Assembly: GCA_937890745.1 (NCBI GenBank) | Contig: CALADH010000024.1 | Coordinates: forward strand, 1-40,927 | Direction of reading: 5' to 3' | DNA from: Scybalocola_A sp900557175 | Lineage (GTDB): Bacteria; Bacillota; Clostridia; Lachnospirales; Lachnospiraceae | DNA: 40,927 nt | Shown here: in pieces, positions 7,672-16,015 of the stretch | Layout of the letters: each line of letters starts with the position of its first letter | Position numbering within the stretch: the stretch's first letter is position 1 | Translations under genes and position numbers: made by a program | Notes under the pieces: generated by a model | What the model saw: only the letters and a program-made list of their open reading frames with translations | Databases searched by the model: none | Told to the model about the DNA's origin: nothing

Positions 7672-10600
7672 TCAATGTGTCTCATTAAAATACCAGTCGC
7701 TGCCTGTCACACAGTCCAAAACAGAACTTCCGGACATATTTTTCGCAGCAATGCCGCCGACAGAAACGCCTGACGGTGCATAAAGCTTTACGCGCACAGC
7801 CGCCCCGTTATCATCACCATTTTCACTGGCCCGGCAGCTATTTAAAAATCCGCCGTTGATACCGCAGATACCGCCGATCACACCACCGTCACAAGTTATA
7901 TAGCATTTGACAGGCACCGATTTTTCTATAGACGCACCGGCGTGGTTAATACCTGCAATGCCGCCGATTGTACTATTGCCACCGGCCGCATATATCGTCC
8001 TGCTGCCGCCATTATCTGACTTATTTTCGGCTGTCAGCGCCCGCTCATTTAATTGTCTGTCAGCAACATAACAGCTCTCGATCAGTGCCGGGCGTCCGTC
8101 CTCACTGCCGTTAATACCTGCGATACCGCCCATTACAGCACTTCCCCTGCCTTCATTTTCAAGCTGTCCTGTAAATCTGTAATAACGGATATCTCCGGTA
8201 TTTTCACCGGCAATGCCGCCGAGGATGCCGCCGGCATCATTGACAAGTGAAAGTCTTGCGCCGGTATTCATCTTCACTGACGCATTCGTACTTGTTATTT
8301 TTCCCGAATTTTTTCCGGCAATGCCGCCGAGAAAGCTTTCATCAACCCAGCTTTGAATGTAGATTTCCTGATTTCTCTCTGTTTTTGTACTCTGCTCGGC
8401 TGTCGAATTTTCAATACTGCCGGTATTTTCACCCGCAATACCGCCAACACTGCTTCCTTTTCTATTTTCTTTTAAAATAAGCTGAATCTCAGAAACCGAA
8501 GTCACCTTAATATTGCCGGTATTTTCTCCGGCAATGCCGCCAACACGCCATGTCCCTGTAAGCTTTATATCTCCGCTGACACTGCCGGCTTCTATCTCTC
8601 CGGCATTAAATCCTGCAATACCGCCGATATAATCCGCATCCGCCGCTAGAAGTTCAATTTCACTGACAATACACGCCTTTGCAACTGCACCGCGGCTGAT
8701 GCTTCCGGCAATGCCGCCGGCCATATCTGATCCAGCCAGAATCCTGCCATAGCTTTCACAACTGTCATAAACAGCTCTGCCGCCCATATTTCCGACAATA
8801 CCGCCAACATAATTTTCGCCGGACACATCGACATAGGACGGAAGCACAAGTTTTTCTGTCCCGCTATCGACGCCATCCTTTTGAAGTCCGACAAAACCGC
8901 CGACACAATTTTTGCCGCGGATCGTTCTGCGGCTGTCCAAAAGCCCTTTTGAGGTAATTTCACAGCCGGACACCTTGCCCCGGTTTATACCTGCAGCCCC
9001 ACCGACGTTATCACCGCCAAAAACATCTGCCTCGATAGTGCACGCCGTCACATTTTCGCCGGCATCATCATTCTGAGCGGCTATCACGCCCATGTTTTCA
9101 CCGGCAATGCCGCCCGCTGCCGAACCGCTGCACGAAACATCGCCTCTGATACTGCAGCCATAAATTTCACCCCGGTTTAAAAAGGCAATACCGCCGACAC
9201 CGGCATCCGCCGTCAGAGCGCCCGAAAGAGCACAGCCCGAAATAATGCCGCTGCCCTGATCCGAGGATACATTAAGCCCGGCAATACCACCGACATTCGT
9301 TCTGTCCGAAAATACGCCGCCCATGCTTTCACAATTTTCAATACGACCCTCATTGACCTCTGTCAAAATCCCGAAATATGTTCCGCCATGCGACACCGAT
9401 ACATCTTCGCCCACGCTGCATTCATAGAGTGCCGTATACGCAGTCACACGACCTGTCAGGGCGCCCGCATAGGCAAACTTTGTACCATCTTTATCCATCG
9501 TCTCAGATGCCGTCACCGGCACCCGCGCTGTCACTTCCCGTATAACAAGGGGCGAATCTGCCTGCTGCATTCCGATAACGCCGCCAACATAAAGTGCGCC
9601 GGATACCCCATGAAGCCGTATATCTCCGTCTGACACAATCTTAAGCGTCCCGTCTGAACCACTGATAGTCAGCGCTTCAAGCGCCGATACCGTCTTAGAT
9701 GCCCCGTCCTGTTCGTTTTTATCGTAAGTAATTTCGATAAGATAAGCTGCCGCCTCCGCCGGATTCAAAAAAGCCGCCTGTTCTTCGTCATCTGTATCAG
9801 ATGACAGGAGCACATTATAACCGACAACGCCGCCAACACAACTTCCCGAAGCAATGATTTCACCACTTTCGCTGTCCACCGCCGCTGTAAGATTTAAAAG
9901 CCCGCCGGCATCAAAAACAACATTGGCGCCGATAATGCCGCCGACATAATCATCACCGTAAATATTTTCAGGCGCAGCCTTCCGCACTGTATCGCCGAAA
10001 AAAAATGCCGAGCCATTAAAACCGGCAATACCGCCAACACAGGCACGGCCTTTAATATAACCGCCGTCAAGTACATAATTGCCGATTACACCCTCCGGCG
10101 CATTGTAGCCGACAATACCGCCCGTATAATTTCTCCCGAAAATCGCAGGTGTCACTGAAATTTCCTTTTCAGCAATAAGCCGGCCTGAATTAAAGCCGGC
10201 AATGCCGCCTGCATAATCACCGCTGCCGCCATTTTTAGCAATTGTCTCAAGTAAAAGAACGCCTTCTTCCAAGCTCGTATCGACATCCGATGTGCTATCC
10301 TTAATAACGCCCTCATTATAACCGGCAACACCGCCAAGATACCCTTCCTTCGCATACACAGCCGCTGATGATGTACATTCTGAAATCACGCCGCTGTAAA
10401 GGGATGCACCGGCAATACCGCCGCCGCAGGACCATGCGCTGACACTGCCGCTGTAGCTGCATTCTTCAATTTGTCCGCCGCTCTGATATCCGGCAATACC
10501 GCCCGTATAGCTGCCGCCGTAAATATCGCCGCCGCTTACAGTACAAGACTTAATATGACCGTTATTAACGCCGCACAGACCACCTGTATAATTATTACTG

Positions 10601-12039
10601 CTTTTTACATAAAGTCCGCTGATACTCACGCCGTCAATTATTCCGTTATTCTCTCTGAACAAACCGAACTTATCCTGTCTTCGTGTATTTTCAAATTGCA
10701 GCCCTTCAATCACACTATCGCCTGAAGCTATCAATGTACTCCCGGCATCAAGCCGTTCAACAGGCACAAAATATGCCGTATTTTGTTTGACCATATTTTC
10801 AAATACATGACCTACGCCGACAATACCAAAATCAGCATTGCCCCATGCAAAAGATGTCGTCTGCTCATACGTAAAACTGCCTTTCCCGGCTTCTATAAAA
10901 CGGATATTAAACAAATGTCTTGCATTTTCTATCGTAAAACTGTCTTTTTCTGCGCTGCCCATCAAAAGGCTTTCATTATCTGAAAAGGCTGACATCTCCT
11001 CCGTATCCGAAAGAGCGCGCACACCGGCTGAAATTTCGTCTGAAGGCAAAATTCCCGTCTTTGAAATAAGACGCATACCGCTGTAACTGTTCATATAAAC
11101 AGTCTCCGCCGCATCATCTGTCAAAAGGACACCGCCGGCCGCACCAAGGTCAAGTGCATCCAAAACAATATGCGCTTTGTAATCGCTGTCAATATATGCC
11201 GGAAATGTCATTGTCTCCGACGTATCAAAAGCACCCTTGCCATAAAACTTACACAGCACCGTCACTGTCGTTTCGTCAGACACATCATTGGCAGGCAAAA
11301 GATGTCCTGCCGCATCTGCATTCACCTGCATTTTAAGCACAGTATTTTCATCACTGCCGCGCAGCACAATCTCATAGCCACTCTGCCCGATTCTCATACG
11401 TTCACCGGTCTCCAGCGAAAAAACAAGTTCAAGCACATCGCCATTTTCCAGTGACACCGAACCAATATCCGGCACATACGTTTCTTCAGAAAGAAGCATC
11501 GTCCCGTCAAAATAGCCGATTCCCTTTCTTCTTCTGTACTCACTGTCCTTATTTTTAAAATTAATATGGCTGCTGCCGTCGGCACCGTCTCTTGTAAGCA
11601 TCATATCACCGTCAGCACAGGCAACGGCCGTCACCGAACGCTCGGAAAGATTGAGTTCAATACCGATGGCATCCTCCAAAATATCGCGGTTATAAATATA
11701 ACCGCCGGTCAGCGCATCAAAAAGCGCAAGCCCTGTACTGTCCGACGCCCCCCGCACCTGAAAATAGGCTGTGCCGTCATCACCCGTTTTCATATTCTGC
11801 TCAAGCGCCGCCAAAAAAGCTTCAAACTTTTCATCCGTCATTGCATCAAGCGCCGTCTGTGCCGCAATATATACATTCCTTGCCCGCTCGCTGTACGTCT
11901 TAAATTTGTCATATTTTACATAAGAAAACGCGCCAAAAAAGATGCCTGCTGCTAAAACAAGCACTGCCGTCAAAATAAGCAGCGGCCGCATCCTGAACTT
12001 GAATTTCAGCTTTCTTTCTTCTTTACTTTTATGCTCCAT
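7672..12039 (-). CDS. giant membrane-anchored GLUG-repeat surface protein
   Basis: A 1455-residue protein. Residues 1-17 are basic, 18-41 form one hydrophobic segment and the rest is outside, which gives a type II (N-terminal) anchor. Residues 42-400 are non-repetitive with beta character. From about 480 to the end come at least 25 GLUG-type repeats with cores such as GGIAGYN, GGIAGEN, GGIVGYN and GGVVGYN, spaced 20-50 residues, expected to build a beta-helix-like rod. There is no LPXTG sorting signal, no SLH or choline-binding domain and no C-terminal helix. The helix after the anchor (ARNVYIAAQTALDAM) recalls pilin-like proteins, a weak similarity. Adhesion or envelope attachment is inferred. 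It follows the DUF362 gene by 15 bp and precedes VanZ. Confidence 0.85.
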   Translation of the reverse strand: MEHKSKEERKLKFKFRMRPLLILTAVLVLAAGIFFGAFSYVKYDKFKTYSERARNVYIAAQTALDAMTDEKFEAFLAALEQNMKTGDDGTAYFQVRGASDSTGLALFDALTGGYIYNRDILEDAIGIELNLSERSVTAVACADGDMMLTRDGADGSSHINFKNKDSEYRRRKGIGYFDGTMLLSEETYVPDIGSVSLENGDVLELVFSLETGERMRIGQSGYEIVLRGSDENTVLKMQVNADAAGHLLPANDVSDETTVTVLCKFYGKGAFDTSETMTFPAYIDSDYKAHIVLDALDLGAAGGVLLTDDAAETVYMNSYSGMRLISKTGILPSDEISAGVRALSDTEEMSAFSDNESLLMGSAEKDSFTIENARHLFNIRFIEAGKGSFTYEQTTSFAWGNADFGIVGVGHVFENMVKQNTAYFVPVERLDAGSTLIASGDSVIEGLQFENTRRQDKFGLFRENNGIIDGVSISGLYVKSSNNYTGGLCGVNNGHIKSCTVSGGDIYGGSYTGGIAGYQSGGQIEECSYSGSVSAWSCGGGIAGASLYSGVISECTSSAAVYAKEGYLGGVAGYNEGVIKDSTSDVDTSLEEGVLLLETIAKNGGSGDYAGGIAGFNSGRLIAEKEISVTPAIFGRNYTGGIVGYNAPEGVIGNYVLDGGYIKGRACVGGIAGFNGSAFFFGDTVRKAAPENIYGDDYVGGIIGANVVFDAGGLLNLTAAVDSESGEIIASGSCVGGVVGYNVLLSSDTDDEEQAAFLNPAEAAAYLIEITYDKNEQDGASKTVSALEALTISGSDGTLKIVSDGDIRLHGVSGALYVGGVIGMQQADSPLVIREVTARVPVTASETMDKDGTKFAYAGALTGRVTAYTALYECSVGEDVSVSHGGTYFGILTEVNEGRIENCESMGGVFSDRTNVGGIAGLNVSSDQGSGIISGCALSGALTADAGVGGIAFLNRGEIYGCSIRGDVSCSGSAAGGIAGENMGVIAAQNDDAGENVTACTIEADVFGGDNVGGAAGINRGKVSGCEITSKGLLDSRRTIRGKNCVGGFVGLQKDGVDSGTEKLVLPSYVDVSGENYVGGIVGNMGGRAVYDSCESYGRILAGSDMAGGIAGSISRGAVAKACIVSEIELLAADADYIGGIAGFNAGEIEAGSVSGDIKLTGTWRVGGIAGENTGNIKVTSVSEIQLILKENRKGSSVGGIAGENTGSIENSTAEQSTKTERNQEIYIQSWVDESFLGGIAGKNSGKITSTNASVKMNTGARLSLVNDAGGILGGIAGENTGDIRYYRFTGQLENEGRGSAVMGGIAGINGSEDGRPALIESCYVADRQLNERALTAENKSDNGGSRTIYAAGGNSTIGGIAGINHAGASIEKSVPVKCYITCDGGVIGGICGINGGFLNSCRASENGDDNGAAVRVKLYAPSGVSVGGIAAKNMSGSSVLDCVTGSDWYFNETH

Positions 12040-12054
12040 TCAATCATTTCCTCA

Positions 12055-13194
12055 CTAAAAACGCTTTACATCAATCGCCTTATGTGGACACATTTCCTGA
12101 CAGCAAAAACACCGGATACACTTTTTATAATCATAAACCGGCGCCGTATTTCTGCCATTTTTAAAGCTCAGCGCCTTGCCGTCTACCGGACAGCTTTCCA
12201 CACAGACGCCGCAGCGGACACATGATTCTTTTTTAATATACGGTTTTTTCTGAAATACTTTCAGCACACGGCCAAGTCTTACCCAGCCGTCACTTTTCAC
12301 ACGCCGTCTGTCCACTTTAAAATCTTTACAGACAAGTCTGTTAAAAGCTTCCTGTTCAAAAATGCTTCCGTCTTCTGCCAAAAGTTCAATATCCTCCATC
12401 TGCCAGACGCCAAGTCCCATCTTACCGCCGTGATATATCGTCGGCACCATTTCCGGCTGCAAATGAATAAGACGGCAAAAAATACTGTCTAAGGCAACCG
12501 CATCGTCCGAAACTAAAAGCACATTCATCGCTCTTGGCTCGCCCGATGTCGGGCCGTTGCCCTCCATCGCAACAATCCCGTCCATGACATGAAGTCCCGG
12601 TTTTACAAGTTTGTTTAAATCTACAAGCATCCGTGCAAAACTGTCGGCCGTCGGATAAAGTGTATGTCCCTTTGCCTTATTAAGACCATAAACACAGCCG
12701 TACATATTTTTAACTGCACCTGTAATGCGTTCAAGGGCATGGGTTTTCATCTTACATACATTGATGACCGCATCTGCTTCGCGCACCTCGTCGGCAAGCA
12801 CAAAGCTGTCCGCCTGCGTGCCTGCCTCAAAAGCCACCCGGCTGCCGCTGTCAAAATCACGGATTGAAACACCATATTTTAAAAGCGCCTCATCCATGCC
12901 CGTACCTGCCATCACTTTTTTAGTCGTACCGACACCGCATGAATCACCGCAATGCATATTTGTATAACCTGCTTCATAAAAAAGGCGGGCAACGGCGCCA
13001 AGTACCGCCGGATGTGTCATCACTGCTCTTGAAACATCGGCCTTACGCACAAGATTCGGTTTTAATAAAACACGTTCCCCCTGTGCTGCAAAATGCTCTG
13101 TGCCGCCAAGAAGCGCGACTGCCTTCTTTAATTTCTCATAAATCACCTGTTCATCATAAACATCACATATTAATAAAACGACTTTACTTTTCAT
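12055..13194 (-). CDS. DUF362 protein with two C-terminal 4Fe-4S clusters
   Basis: A 379-residue protein. Residues 1-300 form the DUF362 domain (KPNLVRKADVSRAVMTHPAV and GDSCGVGTTKKV are typical). The C-terminus is a bacterial ferredoxin with C325, C328, C331, C335 and C359, C362, C365, C369 in CxxCxxCxxxCP order. The function of DUF362 is not established; a redox role is inferred from the clusters. The start was placed at 13194, with AAGGTGG upstream, because the longer open frame to 13395 runs through the tRNA-Leu gene. It lies 15 bp before the giant GLUG gene and probably shares its transcript. Confidence 0.88.
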   Translation of the reverse strand: MKSKVVLLICDVYDEQVIYEKLKKAVALLGGTEHFAAQGERVLLKPNLVRKADVSRAVMTHPAVLGAVARLFYEAGYTNMHCGDSCGVGTTKKVMAGTGMDEALLKYGVSIRDFDSGSRVAFEAGTQADSFVLADEVREADAVINVCKMKTHALERITGAVKNMYGCVYGLNKAKGHTLYPTADSFARMLVDLNKLVKPGLHVMDGIVAMEGNGPTSGEPRAMNVLLVSDDAVALDSIFCRLIHLQPEMVPTIYHGGKMGLGVWQMEDIELLAEDGSIFEQEAFNRLVCKDFKVDRRRVKSDGWVRLGRVLKVFQKKPYIKKESCVRCGVCVESCPVDGKALSFKNGRNTAPVYDYKKCIRCFCCQEMCPHKAIDVKRF

Positions 13195-13258
13195 CAATCG
13201 TCCACCTTTTATTGTCTGAAATCTATCCAAAAATATCAAAATTATTTTAAAATCAGCA

Positions 13259-13292
13259 AAAGCTCTGAAAACAAATATGTCTTCAGAGCTTT
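13259..13292 (-). terminator. hairpin terminator after tRNA-Leu
   Basis: AAAGCTCTGAA pairs with TTCAGAGCTTT (11 bp, loop of 12 bases). Only a short T-run follows on the minus strand, so read-through into the DUF362 gene is possible. Confidence 0.55.
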
Positions 13293-13298
13293 CTACCA

Positions 13299-13381
13299 TG
13301 CCGGCAGCGGGACTTGAACCCGCACGTGGTTGCCCACAACAGATTTTGAGTCTGCCTCGTCTGCCATTCCGACACGCCGGC
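13299..13381 (-). tRNA. tRNA-Leu (anticodon CAA)
   Basis: An 83-nt cloverleaf with a long variable arm. The acceptor GCCGGCG pairs with TGCCGGC with one G-U pair; the anticodon stem GCAGA/TCTGT holds the loop CTCAAAA, giving anticodon CAA for codon UUG. The T-arm is GCGGGTTCAAGTCCCGC. CCA is not encoded. It has its own strong promoter about 33 bp upstream. Confidence 0.95.
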
Positions 13382-13413
13382 ATCTTTACAATCATTTCCT
13401 AACTGCGAAAACT

Positions 13414-13442
13414 ATCATAGCATTTATTGTCTGAATTGTCAA
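13414..13442 (-). promoter_or_regulatory. promoter of tRNA-Leu
   Basis: TTGACA (13437-13442), 17 bp, TATGAT (13414-13419) on the minus strand: a near-perfect sigma-A promoter, just after the stop of the DUF6076 gene. Confidence 0.88.
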
Positions 13443-13444
13443 GA

Positions 13445-14191
13445 CTATTTTCGAAGCCATTCCATAAAATCTTCAGCACTTATTTTTCCCTGCCGGGCTA
13501 AGGAAAGTTTCTCCTTTGCCTGAACATACCACGCATCAAATTCCTCGCGCGTCATATTGACAGCCCGCTTTCTCGGCGTTGCCATACGGGCATAATGCGC
13601 CTTATAGGCTCTTGTATATGCCAAAAGAAGCTCATCCTGTCTGACAGACTTCAAAAAGGTGCGGGCATATCCCGCCTCACAGCACGTTTTCCCGTCCTCG
13701 CCAAAAGGCCGCCTGCAATAATCCATGTTATTTTTTGCCGCAACAAAATATTTTCCGCAATTTTTACACCGCTTAATGCGGCACTCACGCAAAATCATTT
13801 CCCGAAGTTCTATATAAAGGCAGTCTTCAAGCCCCATCACAAGATAATCATTCCAAAGCTTTCCATCTTCATCCGCATAAATGCCAAGCCCGGCAACGCA
13901 TTTGCTCCGGATAATTTCATCCGGAAGATTTTGGATATTAAAAAAGCCGTCCTTTTGCGCCGTATCCAAAAGACTTTCATAAACTTTCTGAAGCTTCACC
14001 ATCCGCCCAGCAAACTCCGAAGCCTGCCGGCACAAAGCGTCATCCTCAAAATACGGATGAGAAAATACATCCTCGATAAAGTCAAATATACTTTCTCCGA
14101 GCATCTTCGGTGCGCTGCCGCCAAACTTTATATTTCTTCCATCTTTATCAATCATGACATGAATGTGATGCTTTCCATTGAGATTTTCCAC
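13445..14191 (-). CDS. DUF6076 family protein with a cysteine-rich (zinc-type) motif
   Basis: A protein of about 248 residues of unknown function. The central part has CKNCGKYF followed by a CRR segment and a CC pair in GKTCCEAGYAR, a likely zinc-binding cluster; the C-terminus is helical and basic. The family is mostly known from Lachnospiraceae. The start is ambiguous. ATG 14197 sits only one base from AGGAGG, too close for good initiation, while GTG 14191 two codons later has the ideal 7-base spacing, so GTG is chosen. It is expressed from its own promoter, back to back with the tRNA-Glu promoter. Confidence 0.75.
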   Translation of the reverse strand: MENLNGKHHIHVMIDKDGRNIKFGGSAPKMLGESIFDFIEDVFSHPYFEDDALCRQASEFAGRMVKLQKVYESLLDTAQKDGFFNIQNLPDEIIRSKCVAGLGIYADEDGKLWNDYLVMGLEDCLYIELREMILRECRIKRCKNCGKYFVAAKNNMDYCRRPFGEDGKTCCEAGYARTFLKSVRQDELLLAYTRAYKAHYARMATPRKRAVNMTREEFDAWYVQAKEKLSLARQGKISAEDFMEWLRK

Positions 14192-14213
14192 GTACATCCC
14201 TCCTGATATCCTT

Positions 14214-14243
14214 ACTATATAAGAAAAAAGCCATCCTCGTCAA
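14214..14243 (-). promoter_or_regulatory. promoter of the DUF6076 gene
   Basis: TTGACG (14238-14243) with TATATA at 16 bp or TATAGT at 18 bp spacing, on the minus strand, just upstream of the AGGAGG site. Confidence 0.6.
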
Positions 14244-14292
14244 CTGAATTTGAAGAAATTTGTAAATTTTTTAAATTTTTTAAAAAATTCTA

Positions 14293-14321
14293 TTGACTTT
14301 TCTTTTATAGTGTCATATAAT
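14293..14321 (+). promoter_or_regulatory. promoter of the tandem tRNA-Glu genes
   Basis: TTGACT (14293-14298), 17 bp, TATAAT (14316-14321). The 40 bases before it are phased A/T runs, a likely UP element typical of stable RNA promoters. Confidence 0.88.
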
Positions 14322-14342
14322 GGGCAAGTCGAAAGGACATAA

Positions 14343-14414
14343 GGCCTGTTGGTCAAGCGGCTAAGACGCCGCCCTCTCACGGCGGAAACAGGGGTTCGAT
14401 TCCCCTACAGGCTA
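14343..14414 (+). tRNA. tRNA-Glu (anticodon CUC), copy 1
   Basis: A 72-nt cloverleaf. The acceptor GGCCTGT pairs with ACAGGCT, with G-U as the first pair; the anticodon loop CTCTCAC gives CUC for codon GAG; the T-arm is GGGGTTCGATTCCCC. CCA is not encoded. It is identical to the second copy 36 bp downstream. Confidence 0.93.
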
Positions 14415-14450
14415 TCTTTTTTAAACTTTCGATATATATAAATTATATAA

Positions 14451-14522
14451 GGCCTGTTGGTCAAGCGGCTAAGACGCCGCCCTCTCACGGCGGAAACAGG
14501 GGTTCGATTCCCCTACAGGCTA
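14451..14522 (+). tRNA. tRNA-Glu (anticodon CUC), copy 2
   Basis: The 72 nt are identical to copy 1. The 36-bp spacer between the copies is A/T rich with no clear promoter, so both are probably cut from one transcript that ends at the terminator directly after this copy. Confidence 0.93.
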
Positions 14523-14524
14523 CT

Positions 14525-14555
14525 AAAAAGCAAGTCCATACGACTTGCTTTTTTT
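14525..14555 (+). terminator. terminator of the tRNA-Glu transcript
   Basis: AAAAAGCAAGTC, five bases, GACTTGCTTTTT plus further T: a perfect stem followed by a T-run. Confidence 0.9.
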
Positions 14556-14581
14556 CTGCACTTACACTGAGGAGGTTAATC

Positions 14582-15061
14582 ATGGAACTTACACATATAA
14601 ACAGTCAGGGCCATGCCCGCATGGTCGATATTTCAGCAAAAGCTGACACAAAGCGTTTCGGTATTGCTTCTGCCACGATTCACATGCAGCCGGAAACATT
14701 AAAAAAAATCACAAACAACGAAATTAAAAAAGGTGATGTTCTCTCCGTCGCCCAGGTTGCCGGCATTATGGCCGCAAAAAAAACACCGGATATTATTCCG
14801 ATGTGCCATCCGCTGCTTCTAACCGGCGTCGATATTTTATTTGAGCCCGACGAAGCACACGCCCTTATAAAAATTACAGCAACTGTTAAAACAACCGGAA
14901 AAACAGGGATCGAGATGGAGGCGCTCCACGCAGCTTCCGCCGCAGCCCTGACAATTTATGATATGTGCAAAGCCATCGACCGCGGCATGACAATCACCGA
15001 CATCTGTCTGCTTGAAAAAGACGGCGGAAAATCCGGTCACTATATCCGAGAAAAAAAATAA
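14582..15061 (+). CDS. moaC: cyclic pyranopterin monophosphate synthase MoaC
   Basis: This enzyme makes cyclic pyranopterin monophosphate from the MoaA product in molybdenum cofactor synthesis. The 159 residues cover the whole family. The conserved MCHPLLLTG and KTGIEMEALHAASAAALTIY segments and the KDGGKSGHY tail are present, so the active site appears complete. The start has a GAGGAGG site 7 bases upstream. It stands alone: no moaA, moaB, moeA or mobA is in the window, and no clear promoter separates it from the tRNA-Glu terminator 27 bp upstream. Confidence 0.95.
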   Translation: MELTHINSQGHARMVDISAKADTKRFGIASATIHMQPETLKKITNNEIKKGDVLSVAQVAGIMAAKKTPDIIPMCHPLLLTGVDILFEPDEAHALIKITATVKTTGKTGIEMEALHAASAAALTIYDMCKAIDRGMTITDICLLEKDGGKSGHYIREKK

Positions 15062-15097
15062 ATTTATCTGTTTTTATATTTTCCTCTTGACAAGCGG

Positions 15098-15106
15098 TGT
15101 TATAAT
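15098..15106 (+). promoter_or_regulatory. extended -10 promoter upstream of L25
   Basis: TGTTATAAT fits the extended -10 consensus TGnTATAAT exactly. A TTGACA just upstream is only 8 bp away and cannot serve as the -35. The predicted leader is about 105 nt. Confidence 0.45.
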
Positions 15107-15149
15107 AAAACTGTAACAGAGAAACAATACTTAACCGTACCTCTTTGCA

Positions 15150-15180
15150 TACAAAGTTGATATTTGCACTACAAAGTTGA
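15150..15180 (+). repeat. two direct copies of TACAAAGTTGA in the L25 leader
   Basis: The 11-mer occurs at 15150-15160 and 15170-15180, each preceded by TTTGCA, with a period of 20 bp. It lies in the 5' leader of the L25 gene, 39 bp before the ATG. The function is unknown. Confidence 0.6.
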
Positions 15181-15218
15181 AGGCAGCTAAGCAGTCAGAT
15201 TTTTGGAGGAAAAGACAA

Positions 15219-15809
15219 ATGAATACTTTAAAAGCTGAAAGACGTCACTTATCAACAAAAGCAAAACAACTAAGACGCGAAGGTTTTGTTACCGGTAATG
15301 TATTCGGCAAAAATATGCCCGAATCCATACCTGTACGCATTCTCAAAACTGATGCCGAGCGTCTTTTGAAAACATGCAGCAAAGGCAGCCGCATTACACT
15401 GAATCTGGATAACGAAAGCTACCCTGTCCTTGTTAAAGAAATCGACTACAACCCTGTCAAAGGACGCATCGATGAGATTGATTTTCAGGTTTTAGTCAAT
15501 GGCGAGATGATTCACTCAACTGCCGAAATTATACTTCTCAATCACGAAAAAGTATCTGTCGGACTTGTTGAACAATTACTTCACGAAATTTCATACAAAG
15601 CAACGCCTGCCAACCTGGTTGACGAAATCAAGGTCGATGTTGGCGATATGAAATTGGGTGATACAATCAAAGTTTCCGACTTAGATATTGCAAAAAATAA
15701 AAATATTCACTTAATAACCTCTGCCGACAGTATGGTTGCTGTCGTTGCCGAAGTTCACAACACACCTGTTCCTGAAACAGATGCCGAGGCTGAAGGCACA
15801 GAGGCCTGA
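15219..15809 (+). CDS. 50S ribosomal protein L25, general stress (Ctc) type
   Basis: The 196 residues have the two-domain Ctc/TL5 layout: an N-terminal 5S-rRNA-binding L25 domain (about 1-90, starting MNTLKAERR with KQLRREGFVTGNVFG) and a C-terminal beta domain (about 95-180, LHEISYKATPANLVDEIKVD). The tail is acidic and rich in E, A and T. The start at 15219 was chosen for its GGAGGA site 8 bases upstream; a longer frame from 15177 runs through that site. In Bacillus the Ctc form is stress-inducible; here an extended -10 promoter and a repeat-bearing leader are seen. A strong terminator follows. Confidence 0.93.
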   Translation: MNTLKAERRHLSTKAKQLRREGFVTGNVFGKNMPESIPVRILKTDAERLLKTCSKGSRITLNLDNESYPVLVKEIDYNPVKGRIDEIDFQVLVNGEMIHSTAEIILLNHEKVSVGLVEQLLHEISYKATPANLVDEIKVDVGDMKLGDTIKVSDLDIAKNKNIHLITSADSMVAVVAEVHNTPVPETDAEAEGTEA

Positions 15810-15840
15810 ATGATTTAGCTTCAAAACAGGCACACTTGTG

Positions 15841-15884
15841 AAAAAGGGGATTTGCATGAAATCATCCGTGCAAATCCCCTTTTT
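15841..15884. terminator. bidirectional terminator after L25
   Basis: AAAAAGGGGATTTGCA and TGCAAATCCCCTTTTT form a perfect 16-bp stem with a 12-base loop, with T-runs in both directions. Confidence 0.92.
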
Positions 15885-15917
15885 CTTCATGTTTTAAATC
15901 TATGATATCCCACCCCC

Positions 15918-15946
15918 TTGATTTTTTTCCGCAATTTTCCTATACT
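15918..15946 (+). promoter_or_regulatory. promoter of the second MATE gene
   Basis: TTGATT (15918-15923), 17 bp, TATACT (15941-15946). A TATAAT begins at 15946 but would need a 22-bp spacer. Confidence 0.6.
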
Positions 15947-15958
15947 ATAATTAGTGAC

Positions 15959-15988
15959 GGCGCTGCAATTTCATTTTTATGCAGCGCC
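15959..15988 (+). promoter_or_regulatory. perfect 9-bp hairpin in the MATE leader
   Basis: GGCGCTGCA, 12 bases, TGCAGCGCC. It starts about 6 nt after the predicted transcription start and has no T-run on either side, so it is not a terminator. It could be an mRNA 5' stabiliser or, as DNA, a repressor operator. Confidence 0.55.
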
Positions 15989-16015
15989 CAAAAATTTAAG
16001 GGGAGGCTTTAAATA

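Noticed and set aside
7800..10700. CRISPR-like or tandem DNA repeat array
   Set aside because: The recurring words are codons of the GLUG repeat in one long open frame with variable spacing, not a noncoding array.
10471..11955. Plus-strand ORFs opposite the GLUG gene
   Set aside because: They are shadows of a strongly coding minus-strand gene and have no domain or ribosome-site support.
13195..13395. N-terminal extension of the DUF362 reading frame
   Set aside because: It translates the tRNA-Leu gene and its terminator; ATG 13194 has a proper ribosome site.
15087..15106. TTGACA followed by TATAAT upstream of L25
   Set aside because: The boxes are only 8 bp apart, far from the required 16-18. 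The extended -10 alone was kept.
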